Assembly: GCA_016903695.1 (NCBI GenBank)
Contig: JADQBB010000001.1
Coordinates: forward strand, 186,001 to 250,000
DNA from: Chlorogloea purpurea SAG 13.99
GTDB taxonomy: Bacteria; Cyanobacteriota; Cyanobacteriia; Cyanobacteriales; Microcystaceae
Length of the DNA stretch: 64,000 bases
Reading direction: 5' to 3'
Shown piece by piece: positions 44,002 to 54,606 of this stretch. The notes under the pieces are model-generated. The model ran no database searches, was not told the origin of the DNA, and saw nothing but the letters and a program-made list of their open reading frames with translations. The translations under genes were made by a program, and so were the position numbers. Numbering within the stretch: position 1 is the stretch's first letter; every line of letters begins with the position of its first letter.

Positions 44002-47000
44002 ATGGCTTTATTTTACCCTGAAGATTATCTAGTTCTAGTTGTCGATGATATTAGCTCTAATGTACAGGTTCTTGTGGCTTTGCTAGAGAATGCCGGTTAT
44101 AACACCACATTCAGCACTAGTGGTAAGAACGCTTTAGAGAGAGTTGAAACTGCTAAACCCGATTTAATTTTACTGGATTTGATGATGCCAGAAATGGACG
44201 GCTTAGAGGTATGTGAGCGATTAAAAGCCAATCAAGAAACTGTAAATATACCCGTGATATTTATCACCGCTAATAACGAGAAAGATAATCTGTTGAAAGC
44301 TTTTGCTAAAGGTGCGGTGGATTATGTAACCAAGCCTTTCAATGCCTTAGAATTATTAGCCAGGGTGAGAACCCATATAGAGTTAAAACATACTAGAGAT
44401 CGTCTGGAGAGCGAATTAAAACAGCGTCAGCGCACCGAGAATAATATTAGAAGGGCAGAGCAAAATCTCCGCAAAACTAGTTCTAGATTAACTTCTTTGA
44501 TCCAAAATCTCCAAGTGGGAATCTTAGTGGAGAATGAACACAGTCAGGTAGTGCTAGCCAATCAAGAATTATGCAATTTATTCAATTTCTCTATCTCGCC
44601 CACCGAATTAGTGGGGGTGCATTCCAGTCAAGCTTATCAAACTTTAAAACAATTATTCAGCGAGTCAGCCGGTTTCATCGAGAGAATAGAAGAAATATTG
44701 GCGGCAAAACTACCAATAACTAATGAAGAATTGTATTTAGAAGATGGCAAGATCTTCGAGAGAGATTATGTACCGATCGTAGTGGGCAAAATCGACTATG
44801 GGCATCTGTGGATGTATAGGGACATAACACTGCGGAAACAGTCAGAACGGAATCTTAGGGATAGTGAAGCTTGTATTCGGTCTCTTTACGAAATCACTTC
44901 AGCGTCTAATATACCTTTCACTGAAAAAGTCAAACAAATGTTAGAGATGGGTTGCCAGCGCCTAGGGTTACAAGCGGGGATGTTTTGCCAAGTGCGAAAG
45001 GAAGGTTTGGAGATTAAATTCACTCACGGTCTTGATTCTAGATTTAGCGACGTATTTGACTTACAAGCGCTATCTTCTAGCATCTTAAAGCAAACTTTAT
45101 CAAAGGCAGATGTAAATATTTATAGGAATAATAATCAAAAATCTATTCTATCGGGGTTAGATTATTACATTAAAACCTATGCAGGAATGCGGGTAAATAT
45201 AGATGGAGAATTACAGGGTGTGTTGTGCTTCTTTGATAAGCGTTTCCGCCATCATAAATTTCAAGCGATCGAGCAAGAATTATTAAAGTTAATGTCTCAA
45301 TGGATTAGTAGTGAAATTGAACGGCAACAATCCCATGATTTGTTAGAAAAGCAGTATTCTAGAACTATTCTCCTGAGAATAATCACTCAAAAAATCAGAG
45401 AAAGCTTAGACGCAAAGCAAATTTTTCAAACAACCGTAGAGCAAGTTGGTAGAGCATTTAATGTGGATCGCTCCGTGATTTATTCTTATAAAAATTTTCA
45501 GAATCCCGACTTGAAATGTGTCGCCGAATACGTGAGCGAAGGTACTGGCTCTATCTTTTCTTTCCCCATTCCTTTAGAAAATAATCTCTACACTCAAAAA
45601 ATATTACAAGAAGATAAAGCGATCGTTACCGATGACATTGCAGTAGAAAGTTTATTGGTAGATTTCCAGTCATTCTGTAAACAAGCAAGAATTAAATCGA
45701 TAATGGCAATTCGCACCTCTTATCAGGGTCAACCCAACGGTTTATTAATCTTAAATCAGTGCCGTGACCATCGTAGTTGGAAAAAAGACGAGATAGAACT
45801 GCTAGAAGCGATCGCCGATCAAGTGGGCATAGCGATCGCCCAAGCCCGATTATTAGAGCAAGAGAGCGAACAGAAAAAAGAGTTATCCAAGGCCAAACAA
45901 CTGGCCGACGGTGCCAACAGAGCCAAAAGCGAATTTCTAGCCACGATGAGCCACGAGATCCGCACACCCATGAACGCTATCATCGGTATGACCGGATTAT
46001 TACTGGATACCGCCTTAGATAATACACAAAAACAATTTACAGAAACCATTCGTGCCAGCGGCGAATCTTTATTAACCTTGATTAACGACATCCTCGACTT
46101 CTCAAAAATCGAGTCGGGAAAAATGGAATTAGAAAAACATCCTTTCGATTTACACTTGTGTATCGAAGCCACCTTAGAACTAGTGGCGACCCAAGCCAGG
46201 AAGAAAAATTTAGAATTAGCTTATCACATAGATCCGGGGGTGCCTCCCTGTGTGGTGGGAGATATTACCAGAGTTCGCCAGATTTTAGTGAATTTAGTCA
46301 GTAATGGCGTTAAATTCACCCAAACGGGAGGTATCAGTATTGTAGTCCAAGCGCGTGAGATACCGTCGCCAGAGAAAAACTACGAAATCACGTTCGCCGT
46401 CAGAGATACGGGTATAGGTATCAAAGCAGAACAACAGCAGAGACTATTCAAGGCTTTTAGCCAAGTAGACGCATCGATCACCAGGCAGTACGGGGGAACA
46501 GGGTTAGGTTTGGCCATCTGCCAGAGTTTGGCCGAGATGATGGGGGGGCGACTCTGGGTAGAAAGTCAGGGTACGGCTGCGGGTAATCCACCCCCTGATT
46601 GGCAATTGATGGGAATCGAGAAAGGCTCAGTTTTCTACTTTACCCTCACCACTACAGCCTGGTCTTGCCCTGTAACGGGCGCCGAATTTTATGACCAGGC
46701 TCAATTAGAGGAAAAACGCTTACTCATCGTCGATGATAATCAGGTCAATCTTAATTATTCAAGCCAATCAGGTCAATCTTGGTCGATGATTCCCTCGGCT
46801 TTCTCATCGAGTCAAGAAGCGAGAAAGGGTTTAAGAATTCTTGTGGCTGAAGATAATACGATCAATCAGCAGGTGCTGGTATTAATGTTACAGAAGTTGG
46901 GTTATCGAGCTGATGTAGTGGGCAACGGCAATGAAGCGATCGCAGCTTTAAAGACCGCTCGCTATAATTTAATTCTCATGGACGTGGAAATGCCCGAAAA

Positions 47001-47604
47001 AGATGGACTATCTGCGACCAGTGAGATCCGTGAGCTTTGGTGCGACCAAAAACAGCCCTGGATCATCGCTGTTACCGCCTACGCGATGCAGGGGGACAGG
47101 GAGAAATGTCTCGCCGCAGGAATGAATGACTATATCAGTAAACCGATTCAAAAAACCGAATTGATAGAAGCGATCGAACGTGCCGCCATGGGTTTACAAT
47201 TAGACAATTCCCCGATGATTGAAACCATATCTCCATCAACCCTCACACCGTTAGAAAATATTGATGTGCTGGATGTAAAAATATTGGACTCAATCCGGCA
47301 AATGGCGGGTTCAAAAGCTAAGGTTATCATACCCAAGATCATCAATGATTATTTCCAAAGTTCCCCCCACTTATTGCAACAGATTAAATCCGCTATCGAT
47401 AATCGAGACCCGGATAGTTTGCGAAAATCCGCCCATAGTTTAGGTTCTAGTAGCGCTTCTTTGGGGGCGATGGAATTCGCCAAACAATGTAAAGTTCTGG
47501 AAAATATTGGCCGTGGGGGTACAACAGAGGGTACGGAAACCGTTTGGCAAGAACTCGGCAGGACTTACGAAATGGTTAAATCTGCTTTACAATTACAAAA
47601 CTAA
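44002..47604 (+). CDS. Hybrid sensor histidine kinase, REC-PAS-GAF-GAF-kinase-REC-HPt
   Basis: This 1200-residue cytoplasmic phosphorelay protein starts with a receiver domain (about 7-125, Asp about 56 in [13 protein letters not shown]). A PAS-like region (about 160-285), a divergent GAF-like region (about 290-440) and a clearer GAF domain (about 455-625) follow. The kinase core has [10 protein letters not shown] (His about 650), [14 protein letters not shown] and [10 protein letters not shown] remnant of a second receiver starts [12 protein letters not shown] (about 904) and breaks off after some 38 residues, running into a complete receiver (about 942-1060, [10 protein letters not shown]-like). 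A final HPt domain has [14 protein letters not shown] (His about 1143). The next gene, a response regulator, starts 4 bases later. Confidence 0.92.
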   Translation: MALFYPEDYLVLVVDDISSNVQVLVALLENAGYNTTFSTSGKNALERVETAKPDLILLDLMMPEMDGLEVCERLKANQETVNIPVIFITANNEKDNLLKAFAKGAVDYVTKPFNALELLARVRTHIELKHTRDRLESELKQRQRTENNIRRAEQNLRKTSSRLTSLIQNLQVGILVENEHSQVVLANQELCNLFNFSISPTELVGVHSSQAYQTLKQLFSESAGFIERIEEILAAKLPITNEELYLEDGKIFERDYVPIVVGKIDYGHLWMYRDITLRKQSERNLRDSEACIRSLYEITSASNIPFTEKVKQMLEMGCQRLGLQAGMFCQVRKEGLEIKFTHGLDSRFSDVFDLQALSSSILKQTLSKADVNIYRNNNQKSILSGLDYYIKTYAGMRVNIDGELQGVLCFFDKRFRHHKFQAIEQELLKLMSQWISSEIERQQSHDLLEKQYSRTILLRIITQKIRESLDAKQIFQTTVEQVGRAFNVDRSVIYSYKNFQNPDLKCVAEYVSEGTGSIFSFPIPLENNLYTQKILQEDKAIVTDDIAVESLLVDFQSFCKQARIKSIMAIRTSYQGQPNGLLILNQCRDHRSWKKDEIELLEAIADQVGIAIAQARLLEQESEQKKELSKAKQLADGANRAKSEFLATMSHEIRTPMNAIIGMTGLLLDTALDNTQKQFTETIRASGESLLTLINDILDFSKIESGKMELEKHPFDLHLCIEATLELVATQARKKNLELAYHIDPGVPPCVVGDITRVRQILVNLVSNGVKFTQTGGISIVVQAREIPSPEKNYEITFAVRDTGIGIKAEQQQRLFKAFSQVDASITRQYGGTGLGLAICQSLAEMMGGRLWVESQGTAAGNPPPDWQLMGIEKGSVFYFTLTTTAWSCPVTGAEFYDQAQLEEKRLLIVDDNQVNLNYSSQSGQSWSMIPSAFSSSQEARKGLRILVAEDNTINQQVLVLMLQKLGYRADVVGNGNEAIAALKTARYNLILMDVEMPEKDGLSATSEIRELWCDQKQPWIIAVTAYAMQGDREKCLAAGMNDYISKPIQKTELIEAIERAAMGLQLDNSPMIETISPSTLTPLENIDVLDVKILDSIRQMAGSKAKVIIPKIINDYFQSSPHLLQQIKSAIDNRDPDSLRKSAHSLGSSSASLGAMEFAKQCKVLENIGRGGTTEGTETVWQELGRTYEMVKSALQLQN

Positions 47605-47607
47605 TCC

Positions 47608-48537
47608 ATGTTTTCGATGAACCCCCTGGCACAAAACAAAGATTCTCTGGTGTTAATTGTCGATGATGATACGGCGATTCGCTCTTTATTAACCCTCGCC
47701 ATCGAAGAGGAAGGTTATCAAGTAGAAGAAGCCACCAATGGGGAAGAAGCGATCGCCAAATATATCCGCCTCCGTCCCGATGCCATTTTACTTGACGCGC
47801 TGATGCCCAAAATGGACGGTTTTGCCTGTTGTCAACACCTGCGGGCACTGCCGGGGGGAGAATCTACCCCCATATTGATGATCACCTTTCTCGATGACCA
47901 AGAATCGATCGAGCAAGCCTTCGCCGCCGGGGCCACGGACTACATTACCAAACCGATTCACTGGGAAGTGCTATCCCAGAGGGTAAATCGTCTGATAGAG
48001 GCTAACTTCGCCTTGAAAAATGCTTCCTCAATCAACGACAAATTACGTCAACAACAAACTTGGGAAAATCTTTATCTCGACATTACCACTCGATTATGCC
48101 AGTCTCGCCCCTTGACAGGAGTGATTAACGCCTGTTTAACTTACCTACAAACGCTCTTACAAGTAGATAGGGTGGTCATCCGTTATGGGGACAATAAACT
48201 GTTTCAAGAATTGTACACCCCCGCCTCTTCCTCGGTTGAGTTTCTCAGTTTCTCACAACTGAGCCAAGAAGAAACCTATCTATCCTATTATCTCCAGTGT
48301 CAGCCGGTGGTGATCGATAACATCCACGAATCGGAATTGTCATCGGGTGCGATCGCTACTTTTACGGAATTGAACACCGGAGCGATGTTAATAGCCCCCC
48401 TTCTCTATCAAAATCAATTACAGGGCGTCATCTGTGCCCATACCGCCGATGCACCCCACCAATGGGATGATAGCTTGGTCAAACAATTTTCACTCCTAGC
48501 CAACATTCTCAGTCTCAGCCTATCCCCTCAACGGTGA
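47608..48537 (+). CDS. Response regulator with GAF output domain
   Basis: This 309-residue protein has a receiver domain (about 12-130; IVDDDTAIR, Asp in AILLDALMPKMDG, Lys in DYITKPI) and a GAF-like domain (about 165-300). No DNA-binding motif is seen. It lies 4 bases after the hybrid kinase and is probably its partner. A second in-frame ATG at 47617 is also possible. Confidence 0.88.
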   Translation: MFSMNPLAQNKDSLVLIVDDDTAIRSLLTLAIEEEGYQVEEATNGEEAIAKYIRLRPDAILLDALMPKMDGFACCQHLRALPGGESTPILMITFLDDQESIEQAFAAGATDYITKPIHWEVLSQRVNRLIEANFALKNASSINDKLRQQQTWENLYLDITTRLCQSRPLTGVINACLTYLQTLLQVDRVVIRYGDNKLFQELYTPASSSVEFLSFSQLSQEETYLSYYLQCQPVVIDNIHESELSSGAIATFTELNTGAMLIAPLLYQNQLQGVICAHTADAPHQWDDSLVKQFSLLANILSLSLSPQR

Positions 48538-48550
48538 AAAGATGCGGGAA

Positions 48551-48577
48551 AAGGCAGGACGACGACCATCCTGCCTT
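48551..48577. terminator. Hairpin between convergent genes
   Basis: AAGGCAGGA (48551-48559) is perfectly complementary to TCCTGCCTT (48569-48577) with a 9-base loop. It lies between the response regulator stop and the stop of the diiron protein on the other strand, and could serve both. No long T run follows. Confidence 0.7.
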
Positions 48578-48596
48578 CTACAAAAGTTTGAGAAAA

Positions 48597-49331
48597 TTAA
48601 GCCGCGATTAAATCGAGCGATTGGTTTTCCACGGGTACACCATCGGTGGCCAAATTATTCATCTTGCCGCCTTTTTGTAGGAAGTTGCCCACCATGGCAA
48701 ACATAGCATCAACCTTGCGACCCCGCCAATTATCGATAATTTTATTAACCTCGGACTCGGATAACTTTCTACACATGGCTTCGTAAAGATACTGCGCGTG
48801 TCTCTCTTCGTCTTTAGCCACGCTTAAAATACCCTGTTTTAACGCCCTCTCCCTAGGATGAGAATCGGGTAATACTCCCGCCATGCGGGTGAAATCTTTA
48901 CAGGCATCCAGCTCTAATATATAGGTACTGCCCATGAAAACGAGCCAATCGATGTTCGTCGCCTTCAATTCTTCGGGTGCATAGCCTTGGAAATAAGCTT
49001 CAAAAAAGGGACTGCGGCGACTCTCATCGTTCTTGGGCATACTTTTAAAGTCCATCACCTGCTTACCCATCTGTTTTAAAGCAGACGCGAAGATTTGCCC
49101 GTGTCGCTTCTCATCATTAGCGTGACGGGTTAACTTTTCGGCCAGCCATTGGTCTCCATCTGCGATCGCCCGATCCCGTAAAGCCTCTAAAAAAGGTACA
49201 GCCCCAGATTCCGCCAATTGAAAACCGGCTAGAATATGGGGGCGGGTCACGGTGTCCCGGAGTTGTCGCGCTGTTACATAAGCCACCGCGCCAGACCCTA
49301 AGACATTGAGAGTATAAGTTAATAAGTTCAT
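48597..49331 (-). CDS. Ferritin-like diiron domain protein
   Basis: This 244-residue protein has a four-helix ferritin-like layout. Metal-site candidates are Glu in LAESGAVPFLEAL, the NDEKRHG motif (about 72-78), Glu in ILELDACKDF and the KDEERHAQYL motif (about 175-184). This spacing fits diiron oxidases and hydroxylases such as MiaE-like proteins. No substrate can be named. It is transcribed toward the response regulator and starts 39 bases after the ispH stop. Confidence 0.8.
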   Translation of the reverse strand: MNLLTYTLNVLGSGAVAYVTARQLRDTVTRPHILAGFQLAESGAVPFLEALRDRAIADGDQWLAEKLTRHANDEKRHGQIFASALKQMGKQVMDFKSMPKNDESRRSPFFEAYFQGYAPEELKATNIDWLVFMGSTYILELDACKDFTRMAGVLPDSHPRERALKQGILSVAKDEERHAQYLYEAMCRKLSESEVNKIIDNWRGRKVDAMFAMVGNFLQKGGKMNNLATDGVPVENQSLDLIAA

Positions 49332-49370
49332 GGGGAATCGATAAAGTCAGATTATGGATATATCCATATT

Positions 49371-50564
49371 TTAATCAAGGAATAAAAAGATTTTCTCGAT
49401 CACTTCCTCCACCACTTTATCGGGAGTGGAAGCGCCGGAAGTGATGCCTACTTTCACCACTCCCTCTGGAAACCAATTTTCGGCGACGGTTAAATCTCGA
49501 TCGAGGGGTTTATGTTCGATACGATTGCCAGGTAGGATGCGGGCCGCGCTATCGATATGATAGGAGGGGATACGGCGATTGATCGCTATTTCCTGTAGAT
49601 GGGTGGTGTTAGAAGAGTTGAAACCACCGATGACCACCATCAAGGATAACTCTTCCTCCACTAGTTCAAACATAGCATCTTGACGCTCTTGAGTCGCATC
49701 GCAGATGGTGTTAAAACTCATGAAATGTTGGTTTAATTGCAGGGGGCCGTATTTCCGTAACATGGTATGCTCGAACAGTTTGCCGATGGCTTCCGTTTCA
49801 CTTTTGAGCATCGTGGTTTGATTGGCGATACCGATGTAGGTCAAGTCTTTATCGGGGTCGAAACCTTGAGAATGGGCGTTTTTAAACTTGGCTAGAAACT
49901 CTTCTCGATCGCCGCCGTTAAGGATATAATCGGCCACGTATTGAGCCTGGGACATATTGAGGACGATCAGATAAATACCGGCGAAAGAACTAGTGGCGAT
50001 CGTTTCTTCGTGATTATATTTACCGTGAATGATGGAAGTATAATCGCGCTTCTTATGTTTTTCCACCGAGTTCCACACTTTCGACACCCAGGGGCAGGTG
50101 GTATCGACTATCTGACAACCCTTATTATCGAGTAACTCCATTTCCGTGACGCTGGCCCCGAAAGCGGGCAGTATAACCACATCTCCCGACTGGACTACCG
50201 AGAAATCCTTTTCGTTGCCTTTCATGGCGATAAAGCCCACTTGCATCTCTTTGAGGCGTTGATTGACGGAAGGGTTATGAATGATTTCATTGGTGATCCA
50301 AATACGTTCCCCCGGAAAATGCTGACGGGTTTCATAAGCCATGGCCACGGCCCTCTCTACGCCCCAACAGAAACCGAAAGCTTGAGCGAGGTAGATTGTG
50401 ATCCTACCTTTTTTTAAAATGTAATTATTATTGCGAATTTCTTGGATGAGATCGCTTTGATACTCGCTCTCCAGAGTTTCCATCACTTCCGCTTCGTGAC
50501 CGAACCCTTTACGATGGTAGTTGTCTGACTGCTGTAGTGAGCGTTTAAAGGATTTTGTATCCAT
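49371..50564 (-). CDS. ispH: 4-hydroxy-3-methylbut-2-enyl diphosphate reductase
   Basis: This 397-residue iron-sulfur enzyme makes IPP and DMAPP at the end of the MEP pathway. Cluster cysteines are in [21 protein letters not shown] and [10 protein letters not shown]. The long N-terminus (about 55 residues before the first motif) is usual for the cyanobacterial and plant type. It diverges from the Crp-family gene. Confidence 0.95.
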   Translation of the reverse strand: MDTKSFKRSLQQSDNYHRKGFGHEAEVMETLESEYQSDLIQEIRNNNYILKKGRITIYLAQAFGFCWGVERAVAMAYETRQHFPGERIWITNEIIHNPSVNQRLKEMQVGFIAMKGNEKDFSVVQSGDVVILPAFGASVTEMELLDNKGCQIVDTTCPWVSKVWNSVEKHKKRDYTSIIHGKYNHEETIATSSFAGIYLIVLNMSQAQYVADYILNGGDREEFLAKFKNAHSQGFDPDKDLTYIGIANQTTMLKSETEAIGKLFEHTMLRKYGPLQLNQHFMSFNTICDATQERQDAMFELVEEELSLMVVIGGFNSSNTTHLQEIAINRRIPSYHIDSAARILPGNRIEHKPLDRDLTVAENWFPEGVVKVGITSGASTPDKVVEEVIEKIFLFLD

Positions 50565-50678
50565 AACTAAATTAGTAAGATGACTTATTAATCCAGTATC
50601 GTATGAAAAAGCGAGATTTTTTTGTTAGATTGGTTTCGGGTCATCTACGAACTAATTTTTTTAAAAGCACTAGCTTTC

Positions 50679-51365
50679 ATGTCATCTTCTGTACCTTTTT
50701 CCGAATCTTTCAGTACGATCTCACAACAACCGGAGATTTTTCAATGGGCGAAATCCCATTATCGAGACCGCATTTTCGCTAAGGATGAACGTATCCCCAG
50801 CCGTCCAGGATTATTATATCTGGTGGAATCGGGGGCGGTTCGCATCACCGGCAAAGCTCAAGTTAACATAGAAAGTGATGGCGAACATTCAGCCAGTGCG
50901 GAAAGTGAAGATGTATTTTTAGGTTTCGTCGGCGCAGGTCAACCTTTTGAAATTGTCTCCCAATATCCTTTTAAATTAAGCGCCTACGCTCACATTGAAG
51001 GCACTTCTCTGGTGTGGTTATACTGGCAGGATCTGGAACGCTGGCCCCTCCTCCGTCCTCTGATCGTGGAAACTTTCCGTTATCAATATCAACGGAAGTT
51101 ATTCTGGTTGAGTATTTTAGGACAGAAGCGATCGATCGATCGTCTCATGGGTTTCTTGGCTTTATTAATCGAGGAATACGGTCAGCCCTGCCCCGATGGT
51201 TATTATTTACCCTACGGGTTGACTCACGCTCAAATAGCGAGTGCGATCGGCACTACGAGGGTGACAGTAACTCGTTTGATGGGTAAGCTGAAACAGAAAA
51301 AATTGCTCTTTCTCAAGGATGATCATCTGATAGGTTTGCCGAGTCTTTTTATTAGTGGGAATTAA
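50679..51365 (+). CDS. Crp/Fnr family transcriptional regulator
   Basis: This protein of about 228 residues has an N-terminal cupin-like sensor domain (LYLVESGAVRITGKA) and a C-terminal winged helix (about 175-215, LTHAQIASAIGTTRVTVTRLMGKLK). The cAMP-contact residues of Crp are not evident. It is not NtcA by sequence. I chose ATG 50679 (MSSSVPFSES) over TTG 50622. The upstream neighbour on the other strand is ispH; a terminator-like hairpin follows the gene. Confidence 0.88.
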   Translation: MSSSVPFSESFSTISQQPEIFQWAKSHYRDRIFAKDERIPSRPGLLYLVESGAVRITGKAQVNIESDGEHSASAESEDVFLGFVGAGQPFEIVSQYPFKLSAYAHIEGTSLVWLYWQDLERWPLLRPLIVETFRYQYQRKLFWLSILGQKRSIDRLMGFLALLIEEYGQPCPDGYYLPYGLTHAQIASAIGTTRVTVTRLMGKLKQKKLLFLKDDHLIGLPSLFISGN

Positions 51366-51450
51366 CTAACTATCATTCATCACGGAAGCGAAGAGGACGG
51401 GAAGTTTTTATCTTACTTATGATGTAGAAACGATACTTTTTTTTACGCCT

Positions 51451-51475
51451 AGGGCTAGAGAGAGACTCTAGCCCT
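51451..51475 (+). terminator. Hairpin after Crp-family gene
   Basis: AGGGCTAGAG (51451-51460) pairs perfectly with CTCTAGCCCT (51466-51475) across a 5-base loop, followed by TTCTG. It lies 85 bases after the Crp-family stop and ahead of katE, so it probably separates the two genes. Confidence 0.75.
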
Positions 51476-51557
51476 TTCTGTATAGAATGAAATGGGTTTG
51501 AGAGATTTTCACCATCAATACAGAAATTTCCGGCTATTAATTAAGGTATTTAAAAAC

Positions 51558-53678
51558 ATGAGCGAGAAAAAGCCAGTCAATCAGGACAGTAAGCAGAAAG
51601 ATCTCGATAAAAATCGCCAAGATGCAGAAGGATATTTAACTACTAGCGAAGGTCAACTAGTTAATAATACTGACGACTCTTTAAAAGCGGGTAGACGCGG
51701 GCCATCATTAATGGAAGATTTCATGGCTCATGAAAAAATAGCCCACTTAGACCGGGAGAGAATTCCAGAAAGGTTAGTACACGCGAGAGGCTCAGGGGCA
51801 CATGGTTATTTCCAACCTTACCAATCGTGGCAAGAGATAACTAAGGCTAAATTTTTGCAAACTCCTGAGGTTAAAACTCCTGTATTCGTCAGATTTTCTA
51901 ATGTTAACGGTTCTAAAGGTGCATCGGATACTCTCCGGGACGTTCGCGGGTTCGCCATTAAATTTTATACGGAAGAGGGAAATTATGATTTGGTCGGTAA
52001 TAATATACCCGTCTTCTTCGTGCAAGATTGGATCAAATTCGCCGATCTAGTTCACGCGTTGAAACCGGAACCGGATCGGGAAATGCCGGGTAATTCGAGC
52101 GCACACGATAGTTTCTGGGATTTCATCTCTCTCATGCCCGAATCGATGCACATGGTGATGTGGATGCTGTCGGATTACACGTTACCGAGAAGCTACCGGA
52201 TGATGAAAGGTTTCGCCGTACATACTTTCCGCTTCGTCAATGAAGAAGGAAAAGCCCGTTACGTCAAATTACACGTAAAACCCTTACTGGGGGTGCATTC
52301 TCTCGATTGGGATGAAGCACAGAAAATAGCGGGGAAAGACCCGGATTTCCTCCGCCATGATTTATGGGACGCGATCGGCAAAGGCGATTATCCCGAATAT
52401 GAATTAGGAGTGCAGATCGTCGAAGAGGGAGAAGAATCTCAATTCGACTTCGACATCTTAGATTCGACCAAATTAATTCCAGAGGAACTCGTACCTATCA
52501 CTCCCCTGGGCAAAATAGTTTTAGATCGCAATCCCGATAATTTCTTCGCGGAAACAGAACAAGTTGCCTTTCAACCTTCTAACATCGTCGGGGGAATCGA
52601 TTTCACCGATGACCCTTTATTACAGGGAAGGTTATTTTCCTACGCTGATACCCAATTCCACCGTTTAGGTAGTGCCAATTACACTCAACTGCCCATCAAT
52701 AGACCTGTTTGCCCGGTGCATCACAATCTACAAGATGGTTTCATGCAAACGGAAGTTCGGACGACCAAAGTTAACTATTCTCCTAATTCTCTAGGCGGTG
52801 GTTGTCCCTTTATGACACCGGAGAATTTAGGGGGTTTCGTTACCTATCCCTCGAAGGTAGAAGGTGAAAAAGTTCGCGGACGCAGTCCTAGTTTTAACGA
52901 GCATTTCAATCAAGCGCGCTTATTCTGGAATAGTTTGACTCCCCCTGAAAAAGAGCATTTGGTGAAAGCGGCTCAATTTGAATTGGGTAAAGTTTTCCAC
53001 GATCATATCAAAGTGAAAATGCTGGAGTTATTTAACGAGGTAGATCACGATTTAGCCGTGATGATCGCCGCCGGTTTAGGATTGACCGCACCCGGGGCGA
53101 AAGAGAAACCCAAAAATCAAGAAACCTCGCCATCTCTCAGTATTATCGAATTTGCCCGGACTATGCCCAAGTCGATCAAAACCCGTATGATAGCCATACT
53201 GGCGGCCGATGGGGTAAAAGGGATAGAACTTCAAGGGGTGAAGGAAGCCTTGGAGAAAGAAGGGGCTTGTATTAAAATAGTGGCTCCTCACGGGGGTAAG
53301 ATCAAGGCTGATAACGGGGAAGAAATCGTCGTCGATATGACTTTCCTGACTTCGGCATCGGTGATTTTTGACGCTATTTATATCCCCGGTGGTGCCAATA
53401 GCGTGAAGATGTTACAGGCTAACGCCGAGGCGCTTCATTTTATCATGGAGGCTTTCAAACACTGTAAAGCGATCGGCGCTACGGGAGAAGCGGTGAAATT
53501 ACTGGAAACCGCGGGCATCACCGGCGTTGACATCTCCCAGAACGGTTTACGCTCCCAGTCCGGTGTGATCAGTTCTCAGGAAACGGGGGATTTGAGCAGT
53601 TTTAACCAGAATTTCATCGATGCGATCGCTGAGCATCGTTTCTGGGGCAGAACTTTCAAAACCGCAGTACCTGCGTAA
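51558..53678 (+). CDS. katE: Large-subunit catalase (HPII type) with DJ-1-like C-terminus
   Basis: This protein of about 706 residues breaks down hydrogen peroxide. The distal His is H75 in [12 protein letters not shown], the Asn lies in GNNIPVFF, and the haem Tyr lies in [14 protein letters not shown]. The C-terminal domain (about 545-706, [12 protein letters not shown], ends [12 protein letters not shown]) is the class I glutaminase/DJ-1-like fold seen in HPII. I chose ATG 51558 ([10 protein letters not shown]). Many unicellular cyanobacteria rely on KatG instead, so this gene may have been gained. Its last coding bases are repeated at 55312-55355. Confidence 0.94.
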   Translation: MSEKKPVNQDSKQKDLDKNRQDAEGYLTTSEGQLVNNTDDSLKAGRRGPSLMEDFMAHEKIAHLDRERIPERLVHARGSGAHGYFQPYQSWQEITKAKFLQTPEVKTPVFVRFSNVNGSKGASDTLRDVRGFAIKFYTEEGNYDLVGNNIPVFFVQDWIKFADLVHALKPEPDREMPGNSSAHDSFWDFISLMPESMHMVMWMLSDYTLPRSYRMMKGFAVHTFRFVNEEGKARYVKLHVKPLLGVHSLDWDEAQKIAGKDPDFLRHDLWDAIGKGDYPEYELGVQIVEEGEESQFDFDILDSTKLIPEELVPITPLGKIVLDRNPDNFFAETEQVAFQPSNIVGGIDFTDDPLLQGRLFSYADTQFHRLGSANYTQLPINRPVCPVHHNLQDGFMQTEVRTTKVNYSPNSLGGGCPFMTPENLGGFVTYPSKVEGEKVRGRSPSFNEHFNQARLFWNSLTPPEKEHLVKAAQFELGKVFHDHIKVKMLELFNEVDHDLAVMIAAGLGLTAPGAKEKPKNQETSPSLSIIEFARTMPKSIKTRMIAILAADGVKGIELQGVKEALEKEGACIKIVAPHGGKIKADNGEEIVVDMTFLTSASVIFDAIYIPGGANSVKMLQANAEALHFIMEAFKHCKAIGATGEAVKLLETAGITGVDISQNGLRSQSGVISSQETGDLSSFNQNFIDAIAEHRFWGRTFKTAVPA
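53611..53654 (+). repeat. 44-bp direct repeat, left copy (katE 3' end)
   Basis: The 44 bases from ATTTCATCGATGCGATCGCT to GGCAGAACT occur identically at 55312-55355 in the same orientation, 1,701 bases apart. The left copy is coding in katE ([14 protein letters not shown]). Between the copies lie the katE terminus, a DUF29 gene and a PEP-CTERM gene. The arrangement resembles attachment sites at a gene end, but no integrase is present. Confidence 0.9.
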
Positions 53679-53704
53679 ATACTTTTGACATATCTACATA
53701 CCGG

Positions 53705-53734
53705 GTGGCTAGTAACTCATTGCTAGTCACTTTT
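53705..53734 (+). terminator. katE terminator
   Basis: GTGGCTAGTAA (53705-53715) pairs with TTGCTAGTCAC (53720-53730), with two G-U type pairs and a 4-base loop, followed by TTTT. It lies 27 bases after the katE stop. Confidence 0.75.
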
Positions 53735-53748
53735 GCTTAATGAATCCT

Positions 53749-53779
53749 GCTGATGTATGTACAGAGATGATACATCAGC
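53749..53779. other. Perfect inverted repeat downstream of katE
   Basis: GCTGATGTAT (53749-53758) and ATACATCAGC (53770-53779) are perfectly complementary, with an 11-base spacer. It lies 115 bases before the DUF29 gene. It could be a protein-binding operator or a second hairpin. No known regulator site matches. Confidence 0.5.
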
Positions 53780-53894
53780 TACGGCCCCTTATAGGTGAAT
53801 TTTCAGGCTTCTATCTTTTCCTATCTGCCATAATATTTGTAATCCCGGCGGCGAGGCAGGGTAAGTTCAAACTCTATCAGGAGTGTAACAGGTC

Positions 53895-54377
53895 ATGACG
53901 GCAAAGATAGATTTACCTACTCAATCACTGTACGATCGAGACTATGACCTCTGGCTGTGGGCTACAGCGGAACAATTAAGGGCCGGAAGCTTTGAAGAGG
54001 TTGATTTAGAGAATTTGATCGAGGAAATAGAGTCGATGGGTAAAGAGCGAAGAAACGCGATCAGAAGTTTTTTAAGGCTCATCTTAGAACATTTACTCAA
54101 AATGGCCTATTGGGAGTCAGAAAGAGAATATAATCTCAATCATTGGGCGGGGGAAAATTTTAACTTTCGATACCAAATTAAATACAGATTGGAAGACAGC
54201 CCATCTTTAAAAAACTACCTCATCGAGATTTTCGATGCTACCTACCAAGAGGCGGCGAAAAAGGTCAAAAAAGAATTTAAATTTAACGTTCCCGATCAAT
54301 GTCCATTTACATTAGAGCAGGTTTTAGACCCCGATTGGTTTCCCATAGACCTAGAAGAGGACGATATAAACCAATAA
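53895..54377 (+). CDS. DUF29 family protein
   Basis: This 160-residue protein has the DUF29 pattern: SLYDRDYDLWLWATAEQLR near the start, then VDLENLIEEIESMGKERR, LRLILEHLLKMAYW and a C-terminal acidic tail with CPFTLEQVLDPDWFP. The family is a large paralogous set in cyanobacteria with no known function. A GGAG lies 14 bases before the ATG. It lies inside the segment bracketed by the 44-bp repeats. Confidence 0.9.
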   Translation: MTAKIDLPTQSLYDRDYDLWLWATAEQLRAGSFEEVDLENLIEEIESMGKERRNAIRSFLRLILEHLLKMAYWESEREYNLNHWAGENFNFRYQIKYRLEDSPSLKNYLIEIFDATYQEAAKKVKKEFKFNVPDQCPFTLEQVLDPDWFPIDLEEDDINQ

Positions 54378-54538
54378 TCACTCTCATCCTAATTAACTCA
54401 CCCGGCTTTAACCGAACTTAACCGCTCAATCCCCGATAAATATGAGATAAAACCTATCACATATCTAAAGCCATATAACTTAAGAAACTTCAATAACAAC
54501 ATAAATTATCGATCAAAATCTGAAATCAAAATAAAAGC

Positions 54539-54564
54539 AGTTGATTTTTACAAAAAAATCAACT
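54539..54564. promoter_or_regulatory. Leader hairpin A, overlaps hairpin B
   Basis: AGTTGATTTTT (54539-54549) pairs perfectly with AAAAATCAACT (54554-54564), with loop ACAA. Its last four bases AACT are the first four of hairpin B, so the two stems cannot both be complete. Confidence 0.7.
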
Positions 54565-54594
54565 AAGATTTTCGCAAAAGCGAAAATCTTAGTT
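54561..54594. promoter_or_regulatory. Leader hairpin B, 15-bp perfect stem
   Basis: AACTAAGATTTTCGC (54561-54575) pairs perfectly with GCGAAAATCTTAGTT (54580-54594), with a 4-base AAAA loop. It lies 12 bases before the ATA that replaces the expected start codon of the PEP-CTERM gene. It could be a terminator, an attenuator or an element that blocks ribosome entry. Confidence 0.75.
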
Positions 54595-54606
54595 ATCCTT
54601 TAACAC

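Larger units (their letters stand above)
54378..54606. promoter_or_regulatory. AT-rich leader of the PEP-CTERM gene
   Basis: These 229 bases after the DUF29 gene are strongly AT-rich. The last 70 hold two perfect hairpins, listed separately. The rest shows no other pattern I can name. Confidence 0.5.

Noticed and set aside
44002-47604. A phytochrome-type GAF domain in the hybrid kinase
   Set aside because: I see no chromophore Cys in the expected context and no PHY domain, so the GAF-like regions were not called photoreceptors.
51492-51557. Longer katE with 22 extra residues
   Set aside because: The extra part has no catalase match, and ATG 51558 is followed by the usual Lys- and Asp-rich start of large catalases.
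53755-53772. NtcA-type site near the katE terminator
   Set aside because: GTA and TAC are nine bases apart instead of eight, and no promoter-like -10 box is placed correctly.
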